The notes: generated by a model not told the origin, from the sequence alone. DNA of 64,000 bases from a marine bacterium B5-7 (GCA_021604525.1 BQJD01000019.1:1-64000); one strand, 5' to 3'; shown: positions 36,177-46,184, counted from the first letter of the stretch. Program-made: numbers and translations.

Positions 36177-36350
36177 TTTTAAACAAGGTGGCTGAAGATC
36201 ATCGGATTCCTGCCATGAATAATCTGGGTCGAGATTATTTTTAACCGCCATTTTACATATGGGAACCCTGCATGAGAGCCCGGCTAACCAGGAGGCTAAA
36301 TCGCTATGCTGAGTTGAAACGGCTGCTTTTGTACTTATCGATAGCAGCAT
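36104..36350 (+). repeat. Tandem duplication, left copy
   Basis: Bases 36104-36205 match 37421-37522 at 94 of 102 positions. After a gap of about 75 bp present only here, 36281-36350 matches 37531-37604 more weakly. The copy covers the GFA gene end, the spacer and the beginning of the serine hydrolase gene. Confidence 0.85.
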
Positions 36351-37372
36351 GGGCTGCTTCATCTGTTACACATGCCGAGGATCGTGATCTGGACGTTCAA
36401 CTGCATAAAGCATTCGTCGCCGGTGAACTGCCGGGCTTGCATAGTGTTCTCGTTTTGCACAAAGGCAACATCATTGCTGAATCGTATTTCAAGGGTGAAG
36501 ATGAACGGTGGGGTAGACCCACAGGATTACGCCATCACGGACCGGATACACTGCATGATTTGCGGTCAGTCACCAAACCTGTCGTTGGTCTGCTCTATGG
36601 CATAGCCTTGTCCGAGGGAAAAGTTCCCGCTCTTGATGAAAATCTGATCGCGCAGTTCCCCCAATATGCCGATCTCGCGGATGGCTCTGAACGTCAGAAT
36701 ATTTTAGTGCGTGATGCGCTATCGATGAAGATGGGAACCGAGTGGAACGAGGACCTGCCTTACACCGATCCCAACAACAGTGAAATCGCCATGGAGTATG
36801 CAGAAGATCGCTATCGGTTCATCCTGGACCGTCCCATGGTGAGCACGCCCGGAGAACAATGGACCTACAATGGTGGTGCGGTGGCGATTGTGGCCCGGTT
36901 AATTGCAGATGGGGTTGGAATGCCCATCGACAAATACGCTCAGGAAAAACTCTTCAAGCCGCTCGGGATAACGGAGTTCGAATGGATACACGGTAGTAAC
37001 GATGTTCCGTCCGCTGCGTCGGGTCTACGACTCAATACGCATGATCTGGCAAAAATCGGTCAACTGGTTTTGAACAATGGCCTATATGACGGCAAACAGA
37101 TTGTTCCAGCAAGCTGGTTGACTGCCTCATTTGAACCCCAGGCAACATTAAAAGATGGCTTGCGATATGGATTGTTGTGGTGGCTTTCACCACAAGGGTC
37201 ACCACCGTCATGGGTAGCAGGCTTCGGCAATGGAGGACAACGTTTGACCGTGAATCCGGGTGACAAGATTATCCTTGTCATCTTTGCCGGCAATTACAAT
37301 CAGCCCAACGACTGGCAGTTACCGGTAAAGATAATCGAAGAATTTCTGGTGCCTGCCTTATTCCCCGAGTAA
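36272..37372 (+). CDS. Exported serine hydrolase, beta-lactamase/class C family
   Basis: 366 aa with an N-terminal export signal (LLLYLSIAAWAASSVTHA, residues about 18-35). The catalytic S-x-x-K is in LRSVTKPVVGLLYG (SVTK, about residue 106), the tyrosine motif in WTYNGGAVAIV (YNG, about 198), and a late GFGNGGQRL stands in for the third (K/H-x-G) motif. This is the penicillin-binding/class C fold used by esterases, DD-peptidases and beta-lactamases; substrate unknown. The gene lies inside a decayed tandem duplication, which suggests it was once present twice. Confidence 0.88.
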   Translation: MRARLTRRLNRYAELKRLLLYLSIAAWAASSVTHAEDRDLDVQLHKAFVAGELPGLHSVLVLHKGNIIAESYFKGEDERWGRPTGLRHHGPDTLHDLRSVTKPVVGLLYGIALSEGKVPALDENLIAQFPQYADLADGSERQNILVRDALSMKMGTEWNEDLPYTDPNNSEIAMEYAEDRYRFILDRPMVSTPGEQWTYNGGAVAIVARLIADGVGMPIDKYAQEKLFKPLGITEFEWIHGSNDVPSAASGLRLNTHDLAKIGQLVLNNGLYDGKQIVPASWLTASFEPQATLKDGLRYGLLWWLSPQGSPPSWVAGFGNGGQRLTVNPGDKIILVIFAGNYNQPNDWQLPVKIIEEFLVPALFPE

Positions 37373-37644
37373 TGTTCTCGTTTAAATCATAAGCCGCTCT
37401 TATTGCCAGAGGGTGAATGAGGTGTTCGATCGCTACCCGCAGGAATCAATCGCCGACTGGCACCAGCACCTTAATCTCGTGGTACCCGAATGATCTTAAA
37501 CACAGCGGCTGAAGATCATCGGCTTATCACCGGCCAGTCACGAGGCTAAACCACCATACTGATGTTGGGACGGCTATTCTTCAGTTATGCCAGCGAGATG
37601 GTATTAGCCAAACTGACGTGACGCATGAATACAGCGTCTTTGTG
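37373..37644. pseudogene. Relic of a second GFA-serine hydrolase copy
   Basis: The interval after the serine hydrolase holds 37421-37522, a copy of the GFA gene's last 72 bp plus its downstream sequence, then 37531-37604 resembling the serine hydrolase 5' region. In the GFA part, three of four substitutions are synonymous, so the copy diverged while still coding. The body of the second hydrolase is missing. No full gene remains. Confidence 0.6.
37421..37605 (+). repeat. Tandem duplication, right copy (decayed)
   Basis: Matches the left copy at 36104-36350 with an offset of 1317 bp. The first 102 bp are about 92% identical. The remainder is more diverged and lacks about 70 bp of the spacer. 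Confidence 0.85.
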
Positions 37645-38133
37645 TCAATGTGCCAAAAAGCCAGACACGTCAAGCAAAAACATCAGTACCGATCCTCCAA
37701 CCAACACGATGGCTAACCCACCAAATACCCATTTTACCCAGATATTTACGCCACCTGTCTTCCTTAAAAATTCGATAGGGTGAGTGGAATCAACATGTTT
37801 TGAGTGAGACGACTTAACCCTGTTTTGCACATGCCTGTAATACCAGAAATTCGCATACATGGGAATCAGGATAAAATCAGTAACAAGATAAATCGCACCT
37901 ATCAAAACGCTGTTGTCTGGGCGACTTACTAAAGGCTCACACAAATGAAACAGAATCAGCAACACACACCAGCCATACATCTTGCGATAGAGCATCCAGA
38001 AAGACCCAAAGAAAAACGCCGACCAATTCCAGGTTATCTGCATAAGAGCAGTCCCCTCTTCAAGGTGTCTGAATTCTGATAAATAAAACCTGGTGTTTAT
38101 ATCTCCTATTGCTGCTTCAATATATCGATCCAT
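37645..38133 (-). CDS. DUF2628-type membrane protein
   Basis: 162 aa with about three membrane segments. The WNWSAFFFGSFWMLYRKMYGWCVLLILF block (residues about 33-60) is the DUF2628 signature, in which a Trp-Asn-Trp-x-Ala-Phe sequence precedes two helices. Later segments lie at about 75-93 and 133-158. The family is found in many bacteria with no established function. It lies in a lower-G+C pocket with the relic duplication; no co-directional partner. Confidence 0.82.
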   Translation of the reverse strand: MDRYIEAAIGDINTRFYLSEFRHLEEGTALMQITWNWSAFFFGSFWMLYRKMYGWCVLLILFHLCEPLVSRPDNSVLIGAIYLVTDFILIPMYANFWYYRHVQNRVKSSHSKHVDSTHPIEFLRKTGGVNIWVKWVFGGLAIVLVGGSVLMFLLDVSGFLAH

Positions 38134-38325
38134 CGATTCAAATCCGTTTGTAGTTTGTCTTTTTGTTGCACTAAATAAGCGTGGCCGATCATAGCAAAAA
38201 GTTTTTTCAGGAAGTTGTAGAACGCGCCATTGAAGTTGTTACATATTTTCCAACCTTATCCATTGCATCGACGCCGAAGGCACGCTCATTCAAGGAACTC
38301 GATGACCAATCGATACCTGGTGCCC

Positions 38326-38940
38326 TTAAAGGTCCTGCAAAATCCCGACCAGGGTAGATTCGCCACCCGGGGTTAGCAGCCAGCCAAGAATTGCCATGTT
38401 AACAACGACACTTATCCAGAAAATGGTCTGGAACGGTTGTTTACTTGATTTATGCCGTAGCAGTTCCTGGGCAACATACGCGCCTGGCCAGCCACCCATA
38501 ATCGCCAACAGATGCAAAGTGGCTTCAGGCGTTCTCCAGCGGCGTGTCCTGGCGGCCCATTTGTCGAGTGCATATATGACAAAGGTAACGATACTCATGA
38601 GTACGTACCAGGCAACGAGAAATGTCGACAGTCGTGCAGAGCCAGTAGCAATAAGAACGCCGACAATAACCACGGCAGCAAGCAGCAGGGCCGCAAAACC
38701 AAGGCGTGTTTTATTCAACTGAAACTTGCGCGCGCCTGCAGGCGTTACGTTGACCGCGCAGGGGCGGCCTTGACGATCCTTGGATAACTCATAACTGACG
38801 ACCTGACCTGCCCTGGGTCGCGAGCCGTCGCCATCGTATGACTTGATATGAACGAATACCGACTTACCCCCGCCATCTGGCGCGATAAACCCAAAACCCC
38901 GGTTGTCCTTCCATGTTTCGATTGTGCCTTTATGTTTCAT
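38326..38940 (-). CDS. Cold-shock domain fused to DUF1294 membrane domain
   Basis: 204 aa. Residues 1-68 are a cold-shock domain (KGTIETWKDNRGFGFIAPDGGGKSVFVHIKSY with the RNP1-like GFGFI and VFVH motifs), which binds single-stranded nucleic acid. Residues about 80-200 are a DUF1294 membrane domain (YALDKWAARTRRWRTPEATLHLLAIMGGWPGAYVAQELLRHKS, with GGWPGA). The fusion of a nucleic-acid binder to an inner-membrane domain is a recurrent but unexplained architecture. The N-terminal domain should face the cytoplasm. Confidence 0.9.
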   Translation of the reverse strand: MKHKGTIETWKDNRGFGFIAPDGGGKSVFVHIKSYDGDGSRPRAGQVVSYELSKDRQGRPCAVNVTPAGARKFQLNKTRLGFAALLLAAVVIVGVLIATGSARLSTFLVAWYVLMSIVTFVIYALDKWAARTRRWRTPEATLHLLAIMGGWPGAYVAQELLRHKSSKQPFQTIFWISVVVNMAILGWLLTPGGESTLVGILQDL

Positions 38941-39053
38941 CCAGTTATTTTTCCATCGATGTGTGACGTTGTTTCAAAGCGAGTAACTGCAAGGATATAC
39001 GAATTCGGCGTCGTAAATCCGCAGGTGTTTCAGCCCGTACGATCATGGCGAGA

Positions 39054-39371
39054 TCAATAATGGACAGTTAGCCATATGGTTTCCGTATCGGGCGTGGTCC
39101 ACTCAACCTTATGATGGGTGTGGGCTGGCAGATTAAAATGATCGCCGCTTTCAAGTCGCACCGTTTGGCCAGACTTGAGTGCGATAATCGCACTGCCTTT
39201 CAATACCAGCACCCATTCGTTTTGTTCCTGGTCGTACCAACCACTAGCAGGCGACGTGTGTCCCATTGAGACGATGCGTTCGATCCTGACATGATCGGAT
39301 TCTACCAGCGTCTCGAATTGCTCTTCATCGAGCGAACCTTTAACCAGGTCGAAGATATTTTCAGGTTTCAT
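39054..39371 (-). CDS. Small cupin-domain protein
   Basis: 105 aa single cupin. Metal-ligand-type residues are visible in GHTSPASGWYDQEQNEWVLVLKGSAII (H36, E51) and GDHFNLPAHTHHKVEWT (H81 and H83 region), the two cupin motifs. Small cupins of this kind occur as dioxygenase-like or sugar-binding proteins, and some function is unknown. It lies 36 bp downstream of the Pth2-type gene and is probably co-transcribed with it. Confidence 0.85.
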   Translation of the reverse strand: MKPENIFDLVKGSLDEEQFETLVESDHVRIERIVSMGHTSPASGWYDQEQNEWVLVLKGSAIIALKSGQTVRLESGDHFNLPAHTHHKVEWTTPDTETIWLTVHY

Positions 39372-39407
39372 GGTTGCAGCAGATATCCGGGGTTAACTTC
39401 ACAATAT

Positions 39408-39794
39408 CTAGTAAAGCTGAAGATGTCCGGTAATAACGTCAATTTTCTCCTGGTCGTCCGGTCCGATTGCACATGCGGTCAGCGTCGGTACGCCGCCGAA
39501 TTCGGTACGCCCGCTATCGGTGATAATGTGGCTATCAAGACCGGCTTCGATTGCCTTGTGGTGACAATCCAATAATTCCTGTTCGGTGTTCACGCGCAGA
39601 CATACTTTAGCGGTTCCACTATCGACCCAGGCGCGTTGCGATTCACTTAGGGTAATCAAAGCAGTTGAGCCTTTGGCATAGAGCAACTGACGCATGATGA
39701 ATGCCATGGATGCATGCGCGCCCTGGGCGACCTCCTTGCCACGACGCATTTTCAAATCCTTGCGAATCAGGATGACCTGTTTAATTCGAACCAA
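39408..39794 (-). CDS. Pth2-type peptidyl-tRNA hydrolase
   Basis: 128 aa matching the archaeal/eukaryotic Pth2/PTRHD1 family, unrelated to the bacterial Pth fold. The N-terminal QVILIRKDLKMRRGKEVAQGAHASMAFI block contains the family's conserved Lys and the GKxxAQxxHA motif. A late ITDSGRTEFGGVPTLTACAIGPDDQEKIDVITGHLQ has the T/S-D-x-GxTE...TxxxxGP motif. The enzyme frees peptides from prematurely released peptidyl-tRNA. It is 31 bp downstream of tdh. A bacterial Pth would normally be encoded elsewhere. Confidence 0.85.
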   Translation of the reverse strand: MVRIKQVILIRKDLKMRRGKEVAQGAHASMAFIMRQLLYAKGSTALITLSESQRAWVDSGTAKVCLRVNTEQELLDCHHKAIEAGLDSHIITDSGRTEFGGVPTLTACAIGPDDQEKIDVITGHLQLY

Positions 39795-39825
39795 GCTGGT
39801 TACCCGACAGTTGAGTCAAAATAAT

Positions 39826-40869
39826 CTATGCCATCATCTCATCGCCTCGCCAGTCCAGTATGACCTTACCGGAATGACCGGAACACATGACATCGAAACC
39901 CTGCTGGAATTCGTCGACAGAATAACGATGGGTGATGATCGGCGAAAGATCGAGGCCGGACTGAATGAGACTGGCCATCTTGTACCAGGTTTCAAACATC
40001 TCCCGCCCGTAAATTCCTTTAATGGTGAGTCCCTTGAAGATGACCTGATTCCAGTCAATTTCCATGTGCGTCGGTGGTATACCAAGCAATGCAATCCGTC
40101 CGCCATGATTAATCGATTCGAGCATGGTGTCGAAGGCACTGTGAACACCGGACATTTCCATCGCCACATCAAACCCTTCGCTCATGCCAAGCTCGTCCAT
40201 GACATCCTTAACGGAACGCTCTGAAACATTCACGGTTCGCGATGCGCCCATTTTTGAAGCAAGATCGAGCCGGTATTCGTTGATATCGGTGATCACTACA
40301 TGGCGCGCGCCGGCATGCCGGGCGACTGCTACAGCCATTATGCCGATGGGCCCGGCTCCTGTGATCAGCACATCCTCGCCTACCAGGTCATAGGTCAACG
40401 CGGTGTGTACGGCGTTTCCGAATGGATCGAAGATCGAGGCGATATCATCCGTGATCTCATCGGGTAATTTGAATGCGTTGAAAGCCGGGATAACCAGATA
40501 CTCGGCAAACGCACCCGGCCGATTGACGCCGACACCGACACTGTTGCGACACAAATGACGCCGGCCGGCACGACAGTTACGGCAATGACCACAGGTGACG
40601 TGGCCTTCGCCCGATACCCGATCGCCTATCTCAAAACCGGGCACCTCCTGGCCGATGGCAACGACTTCACCGACATATTCGTGGCCAACCACCATGGGCA
40701 CCGGAATCGTTTTCTTCGACCACTCATCCCAATTATAAATGTGTACATCGGTGCCACAGATCGCGGTCTTGCGAATGCGGATCATCAGGTCGTTGTGACC
40801 GAGTTCCGGTTCCGGTACATCGGTCATCCATATTCCGGGTGTCGGCTTAAGCTTCGCGAGTGCTTTCAT
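39826..40869 (-). CDS. tdh: L-threonine 3-dehydrogenase
   Basis: 347 aa zinc-dependent medium-chain dehydrogenase that oxidises threonine to 2-amino-3-ketobutyrate with NAD+. Catalytic zinc: [14 protein letters not shown] (Cys37 region). Structural zinc: [18 protein letters not shown]-binding: [16 protein letters not shown] (about 167-182). The length matches E. coli Tdh (341). It lies 86 bp downstream of kbl on the same strand, the classical threonine-degradation pair, in the usual kbl-tdh order. Confidence 0.97.
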   Translation of the reverse strand: MKALAKLKPTPGIWMTDVPEPELGHNDLMIRIRKTAICGTDVHIYNWDEWSKKTIPVPMVVGHEYVGEVVAIGQEVPGFEIGDRVSGEGHVTCGHCRNCRAGRRHLCRNSVGVGVNRPGAFAEYLVIPAFNAFKLPDEITDDIASIFDPFGNAVHTALTYDLVGEDVLITGAGPIGIMAVAVARHAGARHVVITDINEYRLDLASKMGASRTVNVSERSVKDVMDELGMSEGFDVAMEMSGVHSAFDTMLESINHGGRIALLGIPPTHMEIDWNQVIFKGLTIKGIYGREMFETWYKMASLIQSGLDLSPIITHRYSVDEFQQGFDVMCSGHSGKVILDWRGDEMMA

Positions 40870-40955
40870 GATGTTTCCATTTCCAATATTCAGAAAACCG
40901 TAGCTGTCCTTATTATTCGGTTATCGAGTTGAGATCCAGCTTGCATAGACAATTT

Positions 40956-42143
40956 TCAGATCAACTTGAGCATTCGGCCAATGCGGGTAAATGCGTTAAC
41001 AGCGCTATCGATATTCTCGGGCGTATGCGCGGCGGACATTTGCGTGCGTATGCGCGCCTGGCCGCGGGGTACCACGGGAAACGAGAAACCGATGACGTAT
41101 ATCCCTTCTTCAAGCAGCGCGTCGGCGAATGCCTTGGCCTTGGCGGCGTCTCCAATCATTACCGGAATAATCGGATGATCCGCACCGGCAAGTGTAAAAC
41201 CGGCGGCGGTCATTTGCCGCCTGAATGATTCACTGTTTTGCCGCAGGCGTTCTCGCAACTCGTCACCGCTTTCAAGAAGATCGAGAACCTTCAAGGTAGC
41301 GCTGACAATACCCGGTGCAAGAGAGTTTGAAAACAGGTAGGGACGCGAACGCTGACGCAGCCATTCGACAACCGGTGCGCGCGCGGCGGTGTAGCCTCCC
41401 GATGCACCGCCCATAGCCTTGCCCAGGGTACCGGTCACAATATCCACACGCTCGATGACATCATGATATTCATGGGTACCGCGGCCGCTCTCGCCCATGA
41501 AGCCAACAGCATGAGAGTCATCCACCATCACCATGGCATTGTATTGCTCGGCCAGATCGCAGATTGCCGGCAGGTTGGCAATGACGCCGTCCATGGAAAA
41601 TACACCATCGGTTGCTATCAACCGAAAGCGTGCGTCAGCCGCCTCCTGCAAACGCGTTTCGAGCTCGGTCATATCGTTGTTGGCATAACGAAAACGCTTC
41701 GTCTTGCAAAGACGCACGCCATCGATGATCGACGCATGGTTTAACGCATCGGAGATAATCGCGTCCTGCTCACCCAGCAGTGTTTCAAACAGGCCCGCAT
41801 TGGCATCGAAACAGGATGAATACAGGATGGTATCTTCTGTGCCGAGAAATGCGGCCAGGCGCTGTTCGAGCTGTTTATGTATATCCTGGGTACCACATAT
41901 AAAGCGCACCGACGCCATACCAAAACCGTGGCTGCGCATCCCTTGGCAGGCGGCGTCGATCAACTCGGCGTGGTCGGCCAGTCCGAGATAATTATTGGCG
42001 CAAAAATTGAGAACCTCGCCGCTGCCAAGCGTAGCAATTGCCGGCTTTTGCGCGGAGGTGATAATCCTCTCATCCTTGTACATTCCACCTGCACGAACGT
42101 CGTCGAGTTGCTGATTAATATGATCCAAAAAGCGGTTTGTCAT
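40956..42143 (-). CDS. kbl: Glycine C-acetyltransferase (2-amino-3-ketobutyrate CoA ligase)
   Basis: 395 aa PLP enzyme that cleaves 2-amino-3-ketobutyrate with CoA to glycine and acetyl-CoA, partner of Tdh. Family blocks: [44 protein letters not shown] (about 208-231) and [19 protein letters not shown] with the PLP-binding Lys (about 246). It runs to [22 protein letters not shown] near the C terminus. It is full length compared with E. coli Kbl (398). Confidence 0.97.
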   Translation of the reverse strand: MTNRFLDHINQQLDDVRAGGMYKDERIITSAQKPAIATLGSGEVLNFCANNYLGLADHAELIDAACQGMRSHGFGMASVRFICGTQDIHKQLEQRLAAFLGTEDTILYSSCFDANAGLFETLLGEQDAIISDALNHASIIDGVRLCKTKRFRYANNDMTELETRLQEAADARFRLIATDGVFSMDGVIANLPAICDLAEQYNAMVMVDDSHAVGFMGESGRGTHEYHDVIERVDIVTGTLGKAMGGASGGYTAARAPVVEWLRQRSRPYLFSNSLAPGIVSATLKVLDLLESGDELRERLRQNSESFRRQMTAAGFTLAGADHPIIPVMIGDAAKAKAFADALLEEGIYVIGFSFPVVPRGQARIRTQMSAAHTPENIDSAVNAFTRIGRMLKLI

Positions 42144-42314
42144 CTATGCTAATTACCGGTTCGATTACCTTGAAACTTCCGTGCAGGCGTTATTGATTTG
42201 GCGACTGCTTTATTGGGCATGTATCAGTTCACAGAGTCAAGGCAAGGCATCGTGATTGCAACCTCAATCACGCTGACACACCGAAGATATTCATGGGCTC
42301 GAACCGGGATTGTA

Positions 42315-42785
42315 CTATTGCCCCGTTGCGTTCCGATCGACGAGATGACGGGCAAGAATCTGATCGAGACTGTTGGCGAAACGCTGCCGGTCAGCATGAT
42401 TCAATGCCGCCGGACCACCGCTATGTATGCCGCTGCCACGCAGGGTATCCATAAAGTCACGCATATTCAGTCGCGCCTTGATGTTATCGCTGGTGTATTT
42501 CTCGCCGCGCGGATTGAGCGCTAGCGCACCCTTGTCGATCGCCTCAGAGGCCAGCGGGATATCGGCCGTCACCACGAGATCGCCAGGGTTCACACGTTTG
42601 ACGATCTCGTTATCAGCCACATCGAACCCGGATGCAACCTGGACAGTATGAATCCAGCGCGACCGTGGCACATTAAGGGGTTGATTAGCCACAAGGGTCA
42701 CAGATACGCAGGCACGCTCGGCAGCACGATAGAGAATATCCTTGATTACCGACGGGCAGGCATCGGCATCGACCCATATATTCAT
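42315..42785 (-). CDS. YaiI/YqxD-family protein
   Basis: 156 aa from ATG 42785 ([16 protein letters not shown]). A longer frame to 43211 exists only because it runs antisense to the aminotransferase gene. The family motif [20 protein letters not shown] is at the very start, and [35 protein letters not shown] follows at about 80-115. These PIN-like proteins (UPF0178) have conserved acidic residues and no proven function. It is 58 bp downstream of the aminotransferase gene. Confidence 0.9.
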   Translation of the reverse strand: MNIWVDADACPSVIKDILYRAAERACVSVTLVANQPLNVPRSRWIHTVQVASGFDVADNEIVKRVNPGDLVVTADIPLASEAIDKGALALNPRGEKYTSDNIKARLNMRDFMDTLRGSGIHSGGPAALNHADRQRFANSLDQILARHLVDRNATGQ

Positions 42786-42843
42786 GGCGACGATGATAAC
42801 GCGATGGCGCGTGCTGAATCTGTTTGATAATTGCCGTTTATCA

Positions 42844-44019
42844 TCAAAGCGATTCGACGAATGCGACGATTCGGCGACAACCTTCCTCGATCTGTGACTC
42901 ACTGGCGGCAAACGACAAGCGCACGTAGCCGGTGGCACTTTCTCCAAATGCCCGTGCGTCGAGCACCGACACGCCGGTATTCTCGTAAAGTTGAATTGCG
43001 AAATCGCCACTGTCGAGTCCTGTTTGTCGGACATCGACCAGCATGAACATGCCGGCGTCGGGCACAAGGCATCGCAGGGATTCGCATTTGCCAAGACCAC
43101 GGACAGCGATATCGAGTCGTCGACTATACGCATCCCGCATAAGGGCGATATCACTTTCGCAAGCAGAAATTGCAGCCATGCCGCCGGCCTGGATGAATCC
43201 CGGTATGCCATAGCACACCACCAGCAACAGGTTCTCCATATGCGCTTTGAGTGATGGCGGCATCACCAGCCAGCCCAATCGCCAGCCGGTCATGGCATGA
43301 GACTTTGAAAAGCTTGCAACAGTGATTAACCGATCATGTACCTCTGGCAGCTCCGCGAAGTAGTGAAACTGGCCATTGAAGACGAGATCGGCGTAAACCT
43401 CATCTGCCACGATCCAGAAATTATTTTGTCTGGCTAAGAGGGCGATGGCCAGCATCTCATCAAGACTTAAAACCCTGCCGGTCGGATTATTGGGGTTGGC
43501 CAGATACACGGCGCGGGTACGATCCGTAATCGCTGCCTCAAAAGTGGCGAGATCGAAGCGAAATCCATTGTCTGCGTCGAGCGGTACCTTGACCAGCCTC
43601 GCACCGGAGGCACTAAGCGTTGCTTCATAGGTGCTATATACCGGATCGGTTGTGATGATCTCGCAACCCGGCTCGCCAAGACACAACGAGGCACAAAATA
43701 AACCGGTCTGCGCGCCGGCCACAATGGCAATCTGATCCGCAGGGACGACCTGACCGCAACGTCCTTGATGAAGTTCGGCAATGGCCTGCCTCAAGTCTTG
43801 CCTGCCAACGACCTGGGTGTAGTGGGTGTCACCCGACTCAAGCGCCGTGCGGGTAGCAGCGATGACCGGCGCCGGCGTGTCGAAGTCCGGATCGCCGATA
43901 CTCAGGATGATGACATCGCGGCCTGCCTGCTTGGCGGCAACCGCGCGAATATGAATGTCCCAGGCGCTGGCGCCGAAGCCGCCGATGCGTTCAACGAAAG
44001 CGGAGAGCTTAACGGACAT
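42844..44019 (-). CDS. Class I/II aminotransferase (AruH-like)
   Basis: 391 aa PLP aminotransferase. Visible: [21 protein letters not shown] (about 42-62), [14 protein letters not shown] with the NPxNPTG motif (about 172-185), [17 protein letters not shown] with the PLP Lys (about 235-251), and [19 protein letters not shown] at the end. By recollection it resembles Pseudomonas AruH (arginine:pyruvate transaminase), including the start [16 protein letters not shown], where AruH has a closely similar GxGAxAWDIH. No arginine-pathway partners adjoin, so specificity is uncertain. Confidence 0.9.
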   Translation of the reverse strand: MSVKLSAFVERIGGFGASAWDIHIRAVAAKQAGRDVIILSIGDPDFDTPAPVIAATRTALESGDTHYTQVVGRQDLRQAIAELHQGRCGQVVPADQIAIVAGAQTGLFCASLCLGEPGCEIITTDPVYSTYEATLSASGARLVKVPLDADNGFRFDLATFEAAITDRTRAVYLANPNNPTGRVLSLDEMLAIALLARQNNFWIVADEVYADLVFNGQFHYFAELPEVHDRLITVASFSKSHAMTGWRLGWLVMPPSLKAHMENLLLVVCYGIPGFIQAGGMAAISACESDIALMRDAYSRRLDIAVRGLGKCESLRCLVPDAGMFMLVDVRQTGLDSGDFAIQLYENTGVSVLDARAFGESATGYVRLSFAASESQIEEGCRRIVAFVESL

Positions 44020-44040
44020 GGTTGCGTGTTCCCGGAATGT

Positions 44041-45363
44041 TCAGTGAAGTTTGATCTTCGGATGTACCGTTCGCCTGAACAGGTTGGCAAGCGTCAAAAA
44101 TGCAACACGCGGCATACCGTAAAGTACGCTTTGATGTTTTTTGTAAAGTGACAGATACACCAGCCGGGCAATTGCGCCTTCAATGTTTACCTTGCCAAGA
44201 AGGTTACCCATGATGCTGCCCACCGTACTATATTTTCCGAGCGACACCAGCGATCCATAGTCACTGTATCTGAACGGTTTCGAACGCTTTCCTTTGATCC
44301 TCCTGTCAAGCGCACCCGCCAGATACATGCCTTGTTGATGCGCTGCCTGAGCACGCGGTGGGATATTGCCATCATGCCCCTTCCAAACGCATTCTGCCGC
44401 ATCTCCCAATGCATAGATACGATCGTCACCCATACACAGCAAGTGATCATCCACCTTGAGTTGGTATATTCGATTGGTTTCAAGTCCATCCAGTTCGGTG
44501 AGAAAATCAGGCGCCTTTATACCGGCCGCCCAGACGCGAATAACCGCCGGGATATAACCACCACTTTCAGTGTGTATGCCGCTGTGGTCGACGCTACGCA
44601 CGCGTTCACCGGTCAATACGCGAACCCCCAGGTTTTCAAGCTGCTCGGTGGTTTGTTCGGACAGCCGTTCGGGCAGGACCGGCAGGATCCGCTCCGACGC
44701 CTCAATAATACTGATGCGGATGTCCCTGTCAGGCAGTACGTCATCGAAGCCGTAGGCGGCAAAGGCACGGGTTACTGCATAGAGTTGTGCTGCGAGTTCG
44801 ACTCCAGTGGCGCCGCCACCGACGATGGCAATATCGAGTTGACCTGCCGTTGATGTTCCGTGTTTGGAATGGGCACGCAGATAGGCGGACAACATTCGCC
44901 TCTGGAATTGCTCGGCTTGACGAGTGTTGTCGAGAAACATGCAGTGTTCGCGAACGCCTTCAATGCCGAAGTCATTGCTGACACTACCCACGGCTATCAC
45001 CAGGATATCGTAAGGTATGCGACGCTCGGGCATGATCTCGACGTTATCTTCATCGAAAGTAGTGGCCAGCTTGATCTCGCGCGTGGTGCGATCGATGCCA
45101 ATCATCTGACCATGCCTGAACCTGAAACCATGGGCACTGGCTTGTGCCAGGTATTCCAGTTCATCTTCGTGAACATCTAACGTGCCGGCAGCCACTTCAT
45201 GCAACAATGGCTTCCACATATGCGTCCAGGAGACGTCTACAAGAGTGATCTCGGCCCTGCCTTTTCTGCCAACGCGATTGCCAAGACGGGTCGCCAGTGC
45301 GAGACCGCCCGCGCCACCGCCGATGATGACGATACGTTGCAGCGAAGCGTTGGCTTGAACCAA
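44041..45363 (-). CDS. Type II NADH dehydrogenase (NDH-2)
   Basis: 440 aa flavoprotein that passes electrons from NADH to quinone without pumping protons. FAD motif IVIIGGGAGGLALATRLG (about 11-28), NAD motif DIAIVGGGATGVELAAQL (about 177-194), and a late FAD contact IYALGDAAECVW (about 319-330). The C-terminal RLVYLSLYKKHQSVLYGMPRVAFLTLANLFRR fits the membrane-associated amphipathic tail of the family. It is 21 bp upstream of the aminotransferase gene on the same strand. Confidence 0.93.
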   Translation of the reverse strand: MVQANASLQRIVIIGGGAGGLALATRLGNRVGRKGRAEITLVDVSWTHMWKPLLHEVAAGTLDVHEDELEYLAQASAHGFRFRHGQMIGIDRTTREIKLATTFDEDNVEIMPERRIPYDILVIAVGSVSNDFGIEGVREHCMFLDNTRQAEQFQRRMLSAYLRAHSKHGTSTAGQLDIAIVGGGATGVELAAQLYAVTRAFAAYGFDDVLPDRDIRISIIEASERILPVLPERLSEQTTEQLENLGVRVLTGERVRSVDHSGIHTESGGYIPAVIRVWAAGIKAPDFLTELDGLETNRIYQLKVDDHLLCMGDDRIYALGDAAECVWKGHDGNIPPRAQAAHQQGMYLAGALDRRIKGKRSKPFRYSDYGSLVSLGKYSTVGSIMGNLLGKVNIEGAIARLVYLSLYKKHQSVLYGMPRVAFLTLANLFRRTVHPKIKLH

Positions 45364-45452
45364 CTTTCGTGTATCCAGATTTTACTAATTGCAGAACCGA
45401 TACCATGATCGCCGGTTAAGGACCATCACGACACCGCTTTGATCCTGCCAGA

Positions 45453-46184
45453 TCAATACATGTGTTGACCGCCATTGATGGAGATCGTCGAACCGGTAAT
45501 AAAGCTTGCATTTTCGTCCACCAGGTACATCACTGCATGCGCGATATCCTCTGCCTTACCCAGACGGCCCACCGGAATGGTCGCGACAATTTTCTCAAGC
45601 ACTTTTTCAGGCACTGCACGCACCATGTCGGTTTCGACGTAACCAGGCGCCACGGCGTTGACGGTTATACCTTTGGCCGCATTTTCCTGAGCCAGCGCCT
45701 TGGTAAAACCGTGTATGCCGGATTTGGCAGCGGCATAGTTTACCTGGCCATACTGACCGGCCTGGCCGTTGACCGAACCGATGTTAACGATGCGCCCATA
45801 GCCACGCTCGCGCATGCCGTTAATGACCGCATGACACATGTTGAAGCAGGACGACAGGTTGGTTTGTATTACTGAATTCCATTGTTCGAACGTCATCCGG
45901 TGCATCGTGCCATCGCGGGTGATGCCGGCGTTGTTGACGAGGATATCCACCGGACCCAGATCTTCGCTGATCTGGTTGACCGAGTCGGCACACTGGTCAT
46001 AGTCCGACACGTCAAACTTGTACACGGCGATGCCGGTGCGTTCCTTGAAAGCACTGGCGGCTTCATCGTTACCGGCATAGGTGGCGGCGACAGTGTGGCC
46101 GGCATTTTTCAGAGCGACCGATATGGCTTCGCCGATGCCGCGGGTTCCGCCGGTAACGATAGCGACGCATTTTTTCTGGCTCAT
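45453..46184 (-). CDS. phaB: Acetoacetyl-CoA reductase (3-oxoacyl-CoA reductase, SDR)
   Basis: 243 aa short-chain dehydrogenase that reduces acetoacetyl-CoA to (R)-3-hydroxybutyryl-CoA with NADPH, the PhaB step of polyhydroxybutyrate synthesis. NADP-binding TGGTRGIGEAIS (about 11-22). Catalytic Ser in IVNIGSVNGQAGQYGQVNYAAAKSG with the YxxxK (about 150-154). A C-terminal INGGQHMY is typical of PhaB. It is 69 bp downstream of the thiolase gene, the phaA-phaB pair. phaC, the polymerase, is not in the window. Confidence 0.94.
   Translation of the reverse strand: MSQKKCVAIVTGGTRGIGEAISVALKNAGHTVAATYAGNDEAASAFKERTGIAVYKFDVSDYDQCADSVNQISEDLGPVDILVNNAGITRDGTMHRMTFEQWNSVIQTNLSSCFNMCHAVINGMRERGYGRIVNIGSVNGQAGQYGQVNYAAAKSGIHGFTKALAQENAAKGITVNAVAPGYVETDMVRAVPEKVLEKIVATIPVGRLGKAEDIAHAVMYLVDENASFITGSTISINGGQHMY

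Noticed and set aside
42281-42320. Sequence with a GGCTCGAACC tRNA-like piece
   Set aside because: No matching acceptor, anticodon or D arms nearby.
42786-43211. N-terminal extension of the YaiI-family gene
   Set aside because: The extra 142 codons lie over the 3' end of the aminotransferase gene, and the family motif starts at the internal ATG at 42785.
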